The notes beneath the pieces are model-generated. The model saw nothing but the letters and a program-made list of their open reading frames with translations. It did no database searches and had not been told where the DNA came from. A DNA stretch of 64,000 bases, taken from assembly GCA_964560495.1 (NCBI GenBank), contig CAZLMM010000030.1:1-64000 (forward strand). The letters run 5' to 3'. This stretch comes from UBA5069 sp964560495 (GTDB lineage Bacteria > Chloroflexota > Anaerolineae > Caldilineales > Caldilineaceae). Below, one piece after another: positions 34,148 through 41,881 of this stretch (position 1 is the first letter of the stretch; the number at the start of each line of letters is the position of its first letter). The translations under genes and the position numbers were made by a program.

Positions 34148-34963
34148 TCAGCCGCCGGGCTTGGAGTGGCCGGCCTGGAGCTCCCCTACCAGCCCGTAGC
34201 CCTGCTCGATCAACTGCACGAAGCGCTGGGCGAAGCGGGCGGCCGGCGCGCCGTCGACGATGTCGTGGTCAAAGCTGAGGGTGACGGACAGGTGCTCGCG
34301 GGCCTCGATGCGGCCATCCACCACACCCGGCTTATGGGCGATGCCACCCAGGGCCACGGCGAGGGTGTGATTGGGCATGCCCAGCCCCCAGCCGGCGCCC
34401 TTGCCGAACATGCCCACCGAGGTGAAGCCGACCGTGCCGGCCTGCTGCTTCCACTGGGCCGGACTGCGCAGCGCGATCCGATAGACGGTGTGGCGCACGA
34501 AGCCGGGCAGCAAATAGAACCAGCGCATCAGCCAACCCCGCGCCGCCACGCTGCCGGCCGGATTGGCCTGGATGGTGCGAATCTCGTCGTGCATGCTGCG
34601 CACCGAACGCCGATTGACGGCGCGCATCGTGTGGATCAGCGGGAACTTCTCCCCGCCGGCGTCGATCTCGACCGTGATCATCACATCCACGTCGTCGAAG
34701 ACGATCAATTGCCGACGCCAGTTGAGGATGGCGTGCACCCGCTTGTCCTGCTCCACCGCCTGGCCCAGGCAGGCCAGCACGAAGGCCGTGAACGAGATGG
34801 TCTCGCCGCTGCTGGCCTTGAGGTCGCGCAGGATCTGGCGGGGCAGGGTGACATCCACCTCGACCAGCCCGTGGATCATGTGGCGTCGCCGCGCCATCCA
34901 GCCGGCGTCCATCACCAGCCGGCGCATACGGGGGAAAGGCAAGACTTGATACGGTTCGGGCAT
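34148..34963 (-). CDS. Stand-alone catalytic domain of 2-oxoacid dehydrogenase E2-type acyltransferase
   Basis: This 271-aa protein corresponds to the C-terminal catalytic domain of E2 acyltransferases: RRHMIHGLVEVDVT at the start, the trimer core in the centre, and the active-site segment LSFDHDIVDGAPAARF (His-x3-Asp-Gly). Lipoyl and peripheral-binding domains are absent, so it is not a standard pyruvate dehydrogenase component. It is last in an operon of four genes (36692 to 34148) with PPOX proteins. It may acylate a small molecule. Confidence 0.82.
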   Translation of the reverse strand: MPEPYQVLPFPRMRRLVMDAGWMARRRHMIHGLVEVDVTLPRQILRDLKASSGETISFTAFVLACLGQAVEQDKRVHAILNWRRQLIVFDDVDVMITVEIDAGGEKFPLIHTMRAVNRRSVRSMHDEIRTIQANPAGSVAARGWLMRWFYLLPGFVRHTVYRIALRSPAQWKQQAGTVGFTSVGMFGKGAGWGLGMPNHTLAVALGGIAHKPGVVDGRIEAREHLSVTLSFDHDIVDGAPAARFAQRFVQLIEQGYGLVGELQAGHSKPGG

Positions 34964-34988
34964 GTATCACCTCGACGAGCGCGGTTCG

Positions 34989-35921
34989 TCAGCCGAAGAT
35001 AGCATCCACGTTGACCTTCCTGGGCTGGATGCGCCATACGATGCGTGTCTCCTGCGCCTGCCTTTCCGGCGCGTAGATGTCGCCATAGAACCGCTCCTTG
35101 CCCGTGTACACTTGGGTCAGCCGGTCGGCCAGTTCGACGGCCCCATCCTGGCTGAATCCGACGGCCTCGCCGCGCATTTCCATGTAGCGCCCGCTGTTGG
35201 CCGGGTCGATCACCAGCAGTGTGATTTTGGAGTTAGCCAACATGTTCTGAGACTTGCGGCGCTCTAGCGTCGTGCTGATCAACAAATGCGCGCCGTCGTA
35301 GTCGCACCACACCAGGCTCGACTGTGGCTGGCCGTCGGGCATCATTGTGGTCAAGATGGCGTACACGGGCCGCAGCAGCAGATCGATGTGGCTGGCTGGG
35401 ATCGGGCCAGACACAGGCGCGTCAAGCGTCATGCTCAAAGGGGCGCGCATACGTTCCGCCCGCAGTTGCCTGGCCTCGTCCGTCGAGCTGTCCTGCTCGA
35501 CGCGCACGCGCGTGGGCAGCACCTTGCAGATCACTGGCGTGAAGCGCGCCTGGAGCGCGGCTGGCACCGCGTCACCGAAGAAATGCGGCTTGCCCGTGTA
35601 CAACATCGTCAATTGGTCGTTGTGCTCGACCGCGCCTTGCTCGGTCATCTCCACCACGCGGCCGCGCACCTCGATGTTGCGCAGCGGCTCGGTTGGGTCG
35701 CAGGCGAAGATCGTGACCCTGGGGTTGCGCCGCATGTTCTTCTCTTTCTGGAAGCCGCGCATTGTGTTCAGTAACACGTGCACGCCGTCGGTGTTGCACC
35801 ACACCACCGTGGACTGGGGCTGGCCGTCGGGCATAACGGTTGCCAGCGCGGCCGGGTGCGGGCCGGCGATCAGGTCCATGTGACTGCCAGGCAAAAGGCT
35901 CTGTGAGCTGCTTTTATTCAT
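34989..35921 (-). CDS. Tandem PPOX (pyridoxamine-phosphate-oxidase-fold) protein
   Basis: This 310-aa protein is an internal duplication. Repeat 1 (about residues 10-140) has AALATVMPDGQPQSTVVWC and KEKNMRRNPRVTIFACDP; repeat 2 (about 175-305) has AILTTMMPDGQPQSSLVWC and KSQNMLANSKITLLVIDP. Each repeat is one split-barrel subunit that would normally dimerise to bind FMN or F420, so this protein is probably a covalent dimer. It overlaps the upstream 93-aa gene by 8 bases and lies 25 bases before the E2-like gene. Confidence 0.85.
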   Translation of the reverse strand: MNKSSSQSLLPGSHMDLIAGPHPAALATVMPDGQPQSTVVWCNTDGVHVLLNTMRGFQKEKNMRRNPRVTIFACDPTEPLRNIEVRGRVVEMTEQGAVEHNDQLTMLYTGKPHFFGDAVPAALQARFTPVICKVLPTRVRVEQDSSTDEARQLRAERMRAPLSMTLDAPVSGPIPASHIDLLLRPVYAILTTMMPDGQPQSSLVWCDYDGAHLLISTTLERRKSQNMLANSKITLLVIDPANSGRYMEMRGEAVGFSQDGAVELADRLTQVYTGKERFYGDIYAPERQAQETRIVWRIQPRKVNVDAIFG

Positions 35922-36195
35922 GGGAGACGCCCCTTCGATCTTGAAACATCCACTCCGGCGCTGGTTGTCGTGCGAGGAGCGCTCGCCACTCCAGGAAGCC
36001 GCAGAACAGGATCATGCCCAAATGGGTCAGCGCCAGGACGAGACCACTCCCCGGCCGAACACGCGCCAACGGCGTGAAGTTGACCTGACCGGGGAGATTG
36101 TTGGCGCGTCCGGCGCACACGGTGCGGGTTTCATTGCCAACCCGCACGGCCAGCCAGGTGTGGCCCATCGTCCACTCGAGGACGATTGCTTTCAT
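35914..36195 (-). CDS. Small membrane protein, unknown function
   Basis: This 93-aa protein starts at an ATG behind GGAGGGAGAG. It has a polar N-terminus with two Cys-poor strands (AVRVGNETRTVCAGRANNLP) and one hydrophobic segment, LVLALTHLGMILFCGFLEW (about residues 52-70). It overlaps the PPOX gene upstream by 4 bases and the tandem PPOX gene downstream by 8, so it is firmly part of this operon. No family recognised. Confidence 0.6.
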   Translation of the reverse strand: MKAIVLEWTMGHTWLAVRVGNETRTVCAGRANNLPGQVNFTPLARVRPGSGLVLALTHLGMILFCGFLEWRALLARQPAPEWMFQDRRGVSHE

Positions 36196-36692
36196 TGTTT
36201 CTCTCCCTCCCCGTTGACCGGCGCTCGTCCGCGCGATTTTTCTGGGGAACGCATCTCCATGAGCGACACGCCCACGCCGTAGGTGACGAATTCTTTCTTC
36301 GGCGTCACTTCGATGATGGCTGCGGCGGCCACCATCTGCTCCTGATCGGCCATGCCGCGCAGCACGGCGCGCAGGATGTCGGGCGAGGCTTCCGCGGCGG
36401 GAAAGACGCGCGCGGTTCCCGAAAAGGTGATCGTGGCCGATGGAATCTTGATCCACGGCAGGAAAAAGATGCGCTTGGCGATGGGAATGGTGACAGAGAC
36501 GTGCGGGTTCGCAGCAATGTGACGAACCTTCCATGCCTCGCGGTTCGAGGAGATGTAGAGCTTGCGTTGGCGCACAACGTAGACCACGCCTACAGTGCGC
36601 GCCTCACCTTGGGGCGTGACCATCCCCAAGACCGCAAACACTTCCTTCTCCATCGCCTGCCAAACCTGGTCGCTGGTCAATTGGAGCGCCAT
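36192..36692 (-). CDS. PPOX-class flavin/F420-binding protein
   Basis: This 166-aa single-domain split-barrel protein shows FAVLGMVTPQGEARTVGVVY, KLYISSNREAWKVRHIAANP (cofactor-phosphate region) and VSVTIPIAK. GGAGGTG stands just before the ATG. It is the first gene of the four-gene operon running to 34148. These proteins bind FMN, F420 or haem; the cofactor cannot be decided from sequence. Confidence 0.8.
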   Translation of the reverse strand: MALQLTSDQVWQAMEKEVFAVLGMVTPQGEARTVGVVYVVRQRKLYISSNREAWKVRHIAANPHVSVTIPIAKRIFFLPWIKIPSATITFSGTARVFPAAEASPDILRAVLRGMADQEQMVAAAAIIEVTPKKEFVTYGVGVSLMEMRSPEKSRGRAPVNGEGEKQ

Positions 36693-37057
36693 TGTTCACC
36701 TCCCCGATATGCCTGTTCGACAACAAAAAGAAACTGTACAAACGTAGCCTATACTTCGCTCTGTTTGAAATCAGGGTCTTTGAACTGTGAAAACCCCTGG
36801 GTTCAAAGCAACCGCAGTTTAACATTCAGACGTATGTGCGCGGTTGCTGATGTGTTGTCGGCGGCTTCTCAAGGGACAGTCAAGAGAAGGGGACTCACTC
36901 TGAATGCATCCTTCTCCGGCTGACAATCGGTCATGGCGACAAAACCGGGCCAAGACGCCGCATCAGGGCGGCCCATCGACAACAGCGCGAAATCGATCGC
37001 GATAGGCGAAGAACATCGTCAGGTGTGTTATAATCTCAATGGGAGACAATAATCACC

Positions 37058-37099
37058 ATGCCACATCGCGATATCCATCATCAGTCTGTTGTGATGTGA
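37058..37099 (+). pseudogene. Possible start of a lost XisH-type gene
   Basis: TATAAT (37029-37034), GGGAGA and an ATG at 37058 introduce 13 codons (MPHRDIHHQSVVM) that stop at the edge of a repeat array. XisH-type proteins begin similarly (a basic M-P-x-R/K-D-I/L-x-H pattern). This is weak evidence from a very short match. The rest of 36693-37778 holds repeats and one MITE but no intact gene. Confidence 0.2.
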
Positions 37100-37373
37100 A
37101 AATAGGCTCACACGGAGACACGGAGAGCACAGAGAATGAGCGGCTTCGTGTGGATTTTCATCGTTATTGGTGACCGCAGGTCATGTGGCCTATTGTGAAA
37201 ATCGGCTCATACGGAGACACGGAGAGCACAGAGAATGAGTCATCCGTAGGTCACGCTTGCAGCGTGACAATCATGGCCGCCCCTAAATTTTCATCGTTAT
37301 TGGTGACCGCAGGTCATGTGGCCGATTGTGGAAATCGGCTCACACAGAGACACGGAGAGCACAGAGAAAGAGC
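37099..37373. repeat. Three direct repeats of an ACACGGAGACACGGAGAGCA unit
   Basis: The core GGAGACACGGAGAGCACAGA occurs at about 37114, 37212 and 37351 (last copy slightly changed). Copies 2 and 3 also share about 45 bases upstream (TTTTCATCGTTATTGGTGAC...). Between them sits a GTCACGCTTGCAGCGTGAC hairpin (37249-37267). Related pieces lie at 52598-52637 and 57770-57810. Confidence 0.65.
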
Positions 37374-37399
37374 GGCGCCGAGAGGAAACATTTTGAATT

Positions 37400-37531
37400 G
37401 GGTGTGTTCAAAATCAGTTATGGGCGATCCCTTCGTAGGGGCATGAACGGCGGCGACAAAGGCTCATTGTTACAGAAAAGTGACTTCGCCGCCGTTCATG
37501 CCCCTACTGCCAACTAACTTTTAATACACCC
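37400..37531. mobile_element. MITE family C with 9-bp target-site duplication
   Basis: This 132-bp palindromic element starts GGGTGTGTTCAAAA and ends with the reverse complement of GGGTGTATTAAAAG. It is flanked on both sides by TTTTGAATT (37391-37399 and 37532-37540). Its inner stem (37435-37456 with 37486-37507) is 22 bp perfect and carries GAACGGCGGCG. Similar stems at 46.0-46.4 kb and 62.2 kb are probably relatives. There is no coding capacity. Confidence 0.75.
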
Positions 37532-37778
37532 TTTTGAATTGATGCAGATCGGCTGGGATGACAGCCGGCGTGTGCACGGTTCGGTGTTACACGTCGATAT
37601 CATTTGAGACAAAGCCTGGATACAGCATGATGGCGCCGCTGATGGGGTTGCGCAAGAGCTTGTTGCTGCAGGTATTCCCCGCCACAAGATCGTGCTGGGT
37701 TTTCGGCTCGAACGAGTTCGACAGCATACCCTGTATGCTGTCGGCTAAAGACCACAACAGAGAGATGATCTCACCACT

Positions 37779-38369
37779 ATGCCTTGGATCCGACAGATTG
37801 AACTCAATGAAGCGACCGGCCTGCTGCGCAAGGAGTATGAGAAGGCCATCGCCCGCGCTGGGCGCATCTGGAACATCGTGCGCATCATGAGCCTGAACCC
37901 GCGCGTCATGAAGGCCAGTATGGAGCATTATGGCGCGCTCATGCACGGCGATTCGCCCCTGAGCCGGGTGCAACGGGAGATGTTGGCGACGGTCGTCGCG
38001 GCGACCGTGGGCTGCGTCTACTGAACGACGGCCCACGCCCACGATCTCCGTGCCGAGATCGAGAAACTGACCGGCGAACAGGCTATGCCCGCCGAAGCCG
38101 CAGATGACTTGGTTGATATGATCGCCCGCAATTGGCGACAGGCTGCGCTCTCGCCGGCCGATCTTGCTCTCTGCGCTTTTGCCGAAAAGGTGACGCTCCA
38201 TCAGCACGACCTCTCGCCGGCAGACCTGGACGCGCTGCGGCGCCACGGCTTTGATGACCGCGCCATCCATGACGCGACCCAGGTGATCGGCTACTTCAAC
38301 TACATCACGCGGGTGGCCGACGCGCTTGGCGTGGAGCCTGAGAGCTTTGTCCGGCGCTGGGGGCAGTGA
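37779..38369 (+). CDS. AhpD-like peroxidase-related protein, candidate selenoprotein (TGA = Sec at codon 82)
   Basis: Read through one TGA (38022-38024), this is a 196-aa carboxymuconolactone decarboxylase/AhpD-fold protein of the peroxidase-related type. The N-terminal part is MPWIRQIELNEATGLLRKEY, the centre REMLATVVAATVGCVY-[TGA]-TTAHAHDL, and the C-terminal part DDRAIHDATQVIGYFNYITR. The family's redox motif is CxxCxxxH; here it reads C79-V-Y-[TGA82]-T-T-A-H86, so the stop replaces precisely the resolving/peroxidatic Cys. The frame on both sides is clean and of normal length. A 7-bp hairpin with a G in its loop follows. AhpD-like CxxU selenoproteins are known. The alternative is a single nonsense mutation in a recent pseudogene; no sel genes are in this window. 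Confidence 0.68.
38042..38061 (+). promoter_or_regulatory. SECIS-like hairpin downstream of the in-frame TGA
   Basis: CGATCTC (38042-38048), loop CGTGCC and GAGATCG (38055-38061) form a perfect 7-bp stem and 6-nt loop. The loop begins 24 bases after the TGA and has G as its second base followed by U. This matches the usual bacterial SECIS description (short upper stem, small loop with an early G, loop about 16-37 nt after UGA). It lies inside the coding frame, as expected for bacteria. Confidence 0.55.
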
Positions 38370-38503
38370 CCGCCTCTCGACCCTGGTCAGAATGGTATCC
38401 AGTCGACACGGTTGAGCCATTCCTCTGCCTCTGAAGCGCTCCAGACCAGGTGGATGTCTTGTGCAAGCGACCCCAGCGATGCGCCGTGGCGCACCCAAAG
38501 CAC

Positions 38504-38734
38504 CTACGCTGCTAATCGTTCTTCTACGCGGCGCCGCAAGAGCACCAATTCCTCTTGGTTGAAATCTTCCAGAGCCGAAAGAAACAAGGAAAATGGAATC
38601 TGTACGCGCACCATTGGTTCTGAGCGGAGCAAATTGCGACGCAAAATCTCTGCTAAGCTTAGGGCATCACTCCAAACATCTGTTGGATTCATCAGTTGCA
38701 CTTCTGGTTCATGGACTGATTTTTGCACCATCAT
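38504..38734 (-). CDS. Probable antitoxin partner of the PIN protein
   Basis: This 76-aa protein (MVQKSVHEPEVQLMNPTDVW, then LSALEDFNQEELVLLRRRVEERLAA) starts at an ATG overlapping the TAA of the PIN toxin gene, with GGAGG directly upstream. Size, charge and coupling fit an antitoxin. The order is toxin first. The family is not named; it is inferred from context. Confidence 0.6.
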   Translation of the reverse strand: MMVQKSVHEPEVQLMNPTDVWSDALSLAEILRRNLLRSEPMVRVQIPFSLFLSALEDFNQEELVLLRRRVEERLAA

Positions 38735-39306
38735 TACCTCCGACCTTGGCGCGCCATTTCAAATACCTGTTGAATAAATGATATGCCATAGTGGGTGCCT
38801 TTTTGACGACAACGTTCCAACCGGTTTCTCAATTCATCGGCTGTGATCAACCCCGCTTGTGCTGCTAACAGGAGTACGCCAGGAAAGCCAGACAACCTGA
38901 TTCCGAATTGTTTGGCGACAGCACGGGCCGCAAGCTCATCCAAGAGTAACACATCACCATAGTATTCCGGGCGCAATGACAGCGTGATCGCTTGTGCTTC
39001 GCCAAGATGGTTTTCAATCACAGGATCACTATTCTGCGGATGCCCCGCAATCTGTTCGGCAATCTTGTAGGCCTGTTGTTCTTCTTCCGGTGTCAATGGA
39101 ACAATGACTAATGGCGGCGTTGCCGCCTGCACTTCTGTGTCCCACCCATGCAGCACCAGTTCACCGAAACAAACATTCGACACATGAATCCCAGTGAAGA
39201 TTTGGGCAAGAAGAGGAAAACTATCCGACTGAAACGCCGAGATCAGCGGACCGGTATTGCACACAGCATACGTGCCAATTGGGGCATTGGATATTTGCGC
39301 CATCAT
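38734..39306 (-). CDS. PIN-domain (DUF3368-type) toxin-like protein
   Basis: This 190-aa protein opens with AVCNTGPLISAF, the DUF3368 variant of the first PIN motif, in which Asn often stands for Asp. LGEAQAITLSLRPEYYGDVLLLDELAARAVAKQFG carries the later acidic positions, and RLSGFPGVLLLAAQAGLI is the usual C-terminal segment of this family. PIN proteins are Mg-dependent RNases. It is coupled to the downstream small gene at 38504-38734. Whether the Asn lowers activity is unknown. Confidence 0.8.
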   Translation of the reverse strand: MMAQISNAPIGTYAVCNTGPLISAFQSDSFPLLAQIFTGIHVSNVCFGELVLHGWDTEVQAATPPLVIVPLTPEEEQQAYKIAEQIAGHPQNSDPVIENHLGEAQAITLSLRPEYYGDVLLLDELAARAVAKQFGIRLSGFPGVLLLAAQAGLITADELRNRLERCRQKGTHYGISFIQQVFEMARQGRR

Positions 39307-39342
39307 TTACCTATTATTGTCAAACCGACTCACGGCCAAGCC

Positions 39343-39571
39343 GCGCCGGATTTTTACAACGGGTTACGTTGATCTGTGGACACCGGCAACGACGGAAATC
39401 AAGGTTGGCTACATCCGTCACGTTGCGACCATGAGCCACGAGTTCGAATATCGAGATAAGGGAACAGTACATCTTCGATGCCAATGCGATGGCCCCTCAG
39501 TCGGATTTCATCGTCTCGCACAATTTCAGCAACGTCTTCGAGTATCCTAGGAAGCGCCTTTCTGTCATGCC
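39343..39571 (-). pseudogene. Decayed DUF433-like antitoxin fragment
   Basis: In the 334-base gap upstream of the PIN gene, the minus strand can be read as VAEIVRDDEIRLRGHRIGIE followed by DVLFPYLD and, after a one-base frame change, FELVAHGRNVTDVANLDF. This resembles a DUF433 protein (xxEIRLxGHRIxIEDVL). It has no start codon and needs at least one frameshift. I see no other gene in the gap. Confidence 0.3.
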
Positions 39572-39640
39572 CATATCACGCATCCGCGATCATAGCACGA
39601 ACCGCGACAGTTCATCAACTGATGGAAAACCTTCTGGCGC

Positions 39641-40375
39641 CTACTGACTTTTGGGCGCGGTATAGGCATGGCCGCCAAAGATGGCGCGCAGCTCCGCGGC
39701 CGAGGTCGCCTTTTGCAGACGGCCAATGCGCTCCGTCTCTTCCTCACGCAGCTTGTAGGCCAGATCGAGCACAGCCTCTAGCTTGTCCGATGGGAACTTG
39801 CACGCGCCGTTCTCATCCATGTGCACCAGCTCGCCCGGCGCTACATCCATACCGCAGACCGACACCGGCGTGTTGACCGCATGCACCGCCATTGCGCCAT
39901 GCCCCGGCGAAACGCCCGTGAGCATGTACTGGAAGCCCAGGGGACGCACCTCATCCACATCGCGCGAGGGACCATTGGAGACCAGCCCCACGCAGCCCAA
40001 CGACTTCATGGCCGAGACCATGTTGCCGCCAGCCAGCCCAACTTTCGCAGCCAGATGGGGCGGGAACTTCTGCTGCATCACGAGCACCGTGGGTTGAGGC
40101 GCCGCCTCCAACGCATCGAGCACATCCATAAAGCTGAGCCGCGTGTAATTCGGGTCGGGCAAGCCATAGACGCAGGTGACGGCGAATCCGCAGCGCGGCC
40201 CCAGCTCTGGGTACATGCAGCGCAGGGTCTGGTCGCTGTACCAGTTCTCGCTCCAGGGGTTGTAGAGACCCAGGCAAAGCGGGCTGGTGGGGTAGGTGGC
40301 GACCACGTTGGTGATGGACGGGGTGTCGAAGGCGCACAGCTCTGCAATCATTGTCTGGACATTCTTTTGAGACAT
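39641..40375 (-). CDS. RraA-like family protein (aldolase/regulator fold)
   Basis: This 244-aa protein starts behind AGGAGA. Family signatures are FDTPSITNVVATY near the N-terminus and GGNMVSAMKSLGCVGLVSNG followed by PSRDVDEV (about residues 115-142), the substrate-loop region of HMG/CHA aldolases and RraA. An Arg-Asp pair at SRD is the metal/substrate site of the aldolase members. It is longer than RraA (about 160 aa), as is common for the catabolic branch, so an aldolase or decarboxylase acting on a keto acid is more likely than RNase E inhibition. Confidence 0.8.
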   Translation of the reverse strand: MSQKNVQTMIAELCAFDTPSITNVVATYPTSPLCLGLYNPWSENWYSDQTLRCMYPELGPRCGFAVTCVYGLPDPNYTRLSFMDVLDALEAAPQPTVLVMQQKFPPHLAAKVGLAGGNMVSAMKSLGCVGLVSNGPSRDVDEVRPLGFQYMLTGVSPGHGAMAVHAVNTPVSVCGMDVAPGELVHMDENGACKFPSDKLEAVLDLAYKLREEETERIGRLQKATSAAELRAIFGGHAYTAPKSQ

Positions 40376-40485
40376 GATCTTCTCCTGATTCAGATTGAAC
40401 TGGGTGGGACATGGAAAATGCGTTTCTTTTTATTGGTCGAGATGATGAAAACGTAGGTGCGGTTCGTAATCGCACGGCCCGGACT

Positions 40486-41823
40486 TCAGCGCGACGCCGG
40501 CTCGACAGTGTGTAGATGGACATCCTGTTGCGGGTAAGGAATGGCGATCCCTAGCGCGGCGAATTCTTTCCAGATCATGTAGTGCAAATCGCTGCTCACG
40601 CGCAGCCCAACCGCGGGCGTCGCCAAATGAAACGCAAGCTGAAACTGGAGTGTGGATGCGCCAAAGCTCAGAAAATAGACTTCGGGCTGTGGTTCAGCCA
40701 GCACATCACCATGACGCAGCGCCACCCGCCGCAAAGCGTCGCGCACGGTTTCCGGGTCGCTCTCGCGCCCGACCCCCACATCGATGGTGCGACGCACGAT
40801 GGTGTCGGTGTAGGTGAAGGTGGTGACAGGCGAAACAAAGAGCGTCTTGTTGGGCACCACCACTTCGGCGTTGTCCACGGTGCGCAGAACGGTTGCGCGA
40901 ATCCCCAATCGCTCCACTGCGCCGCGGTAGGTCGCCACATCCACAATGTCGCCGGGGCGCACCGTGTTGTCGAACATCAACACAATGCCGCTGATGAAAT
41001 TGCTCACCAACTCTTGCAAGCCAAAGCCAATGCCCACCGAGAGGCCACCAAAGACGATGAGGATCGCCGACAGGCTGAAGCCGAGTACGCTGAAGGCTGC
41101 CAAAACGCCGACGCCCAGGATAGTGTAGCGAGTGACGGTTTTGATCGTGTTGGCGACGCCTGGCTGGGCCTGAATGCGCTGCAACGCCGGGGTCATCACA
41201 TCGTTGAGCGCCATGGCGATGGCGTAGAAGATGTAGAGCACCAGACCGGCGTTGACAACCGCGCCCAGGGTGATCGTTTGCTCCTGAAATGTGAAGAACT
41301 CTGCGCTATCCAGCCGGGTGATGTCGTCCAGCGCAGAGGAAACAACGAGCACAAAGACGACGATGAACGTGGGCGATAGAATGCGGCGGATGAAGAGAGC
41401 GGCCGTAGTGGGCGAAAAGACCAGGATGGCGACGCCCGCGATCAGACGATAGATGAGCAGCAGCCAGTAGAGCGTGACCGTGCGCGACAGCAGTTGATAG
41501 GGCAGGTAATTCCACTGAAAGAGCAGAATCGCCAGGCTGCTGAGCAGAATGCCAATGATGGGGAAGATGGTGAAGCTGATGGCGCGCGCCCAACGCGCTG
41601 TCCTGCTGCGCCACGGCGACAGGTTGGGCGTCGCTCCTTCCTCTGTTCGGTGGCTGCGCCGGGCCAGCCAGCGCGGAGCGCGTTCCAGCAGCCAATTCGC
41701 CCCCCACGAAGCGAGGAAGATCAAAATGATCGCCCCCACCTGGTACCAAAAGACGGGGCGTTCGAATACCATCTGAAGCTCTCGCAAGTTCGATTCGAAT
41801 GATTCGGCGGAAATCAGATCCAT
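40486..41823 (-). CDS. MscS-family mechanosensitive channel
   Basis: This 445-aa protein has several N-terminal membrane segments (about residues 25-45, 85-105, 115-140, 150-170, 195-215). The MscS core follows: pore helix VFGGLSVGIGFGLQELVSNFISGIVLMFD (about 270-298), RPGDIVDVATYRGAVERLGI (beta domain), and VVPNKTLFVSPVTTFT. GAGGTG precedes the ATG. It releases osmolytes at hypo-osmotic shock, or has a related role. A partial GTAGGTGCGGTT repeat (40453) lies just past the stop. Confidence 0.92.
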   Translation of the reverse strand: MDLISAESFESNLRELQMVFERPVFWYQVGAIILIFLASWGANWLLERAPRWLARRSHRTEEGATPNLSPWRSRTARWARAISFTIFPIIGILLSSLAILLFQWNYLPYQLLSRTVTLYWLLLIYRLIAGVAILVFSPTTAALFIRRILSPTFIVVFVLVVSSALDDITRLDSAEFFTFQEQTITLGAVVNAGLVLYIFYAIAMALNDVMTPALQRIQAQPGVANTIKTVTRYTILGVGVLAAFSVLGFSLSAILIVFGGLSVGIGFGLQELVSNFISGIVLMFDNTVRPGDIVDVATYRGAVERLGIRATVLRTVDNAEVVVPNKTLFVSPVTTFTYTDTIVRRTIDVGVGRESDPETVRDALRRVALRHGDVLAEPQPEVYFLSFGASTLQFQLAFHLATPAVGLRVSSDLHYMIWKEFAALGIAIPYPQQDVHLHTVEPASR

Positions 41824-41881
41824 TGGATTACACCTCGTCTACTGATCTTTCGGCAAGAGGCTACGGCAAGCTGAAACCTGT

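Noticed and set aside
37099..37373. Possible CRISPR array
   Set aside because: Only three long, unevenly spaced and diverging units, with no cas genes; these are dispersed repeats.
37183..37517. Small frames across the 37.2-37.5 kb repeats
   Set aside because: They are translations of repeat units and the MITE.
38022..38024. Treating the TGA as proof of a pseudogene split into two genes
   Set aside because: Not the preferred reading: both halves are in the same frame, the stop is exactly at the redox Cys and a SECIS-like hairpin follows. It remains the main alternative.
37587..38498. 303-codon minus-strand frame covering the candidate selenoprotein
   Set aside because: It is open through the region, but the + strand shows clear AhpD-family similarity on both sides of the TGA, and this frame shows none.
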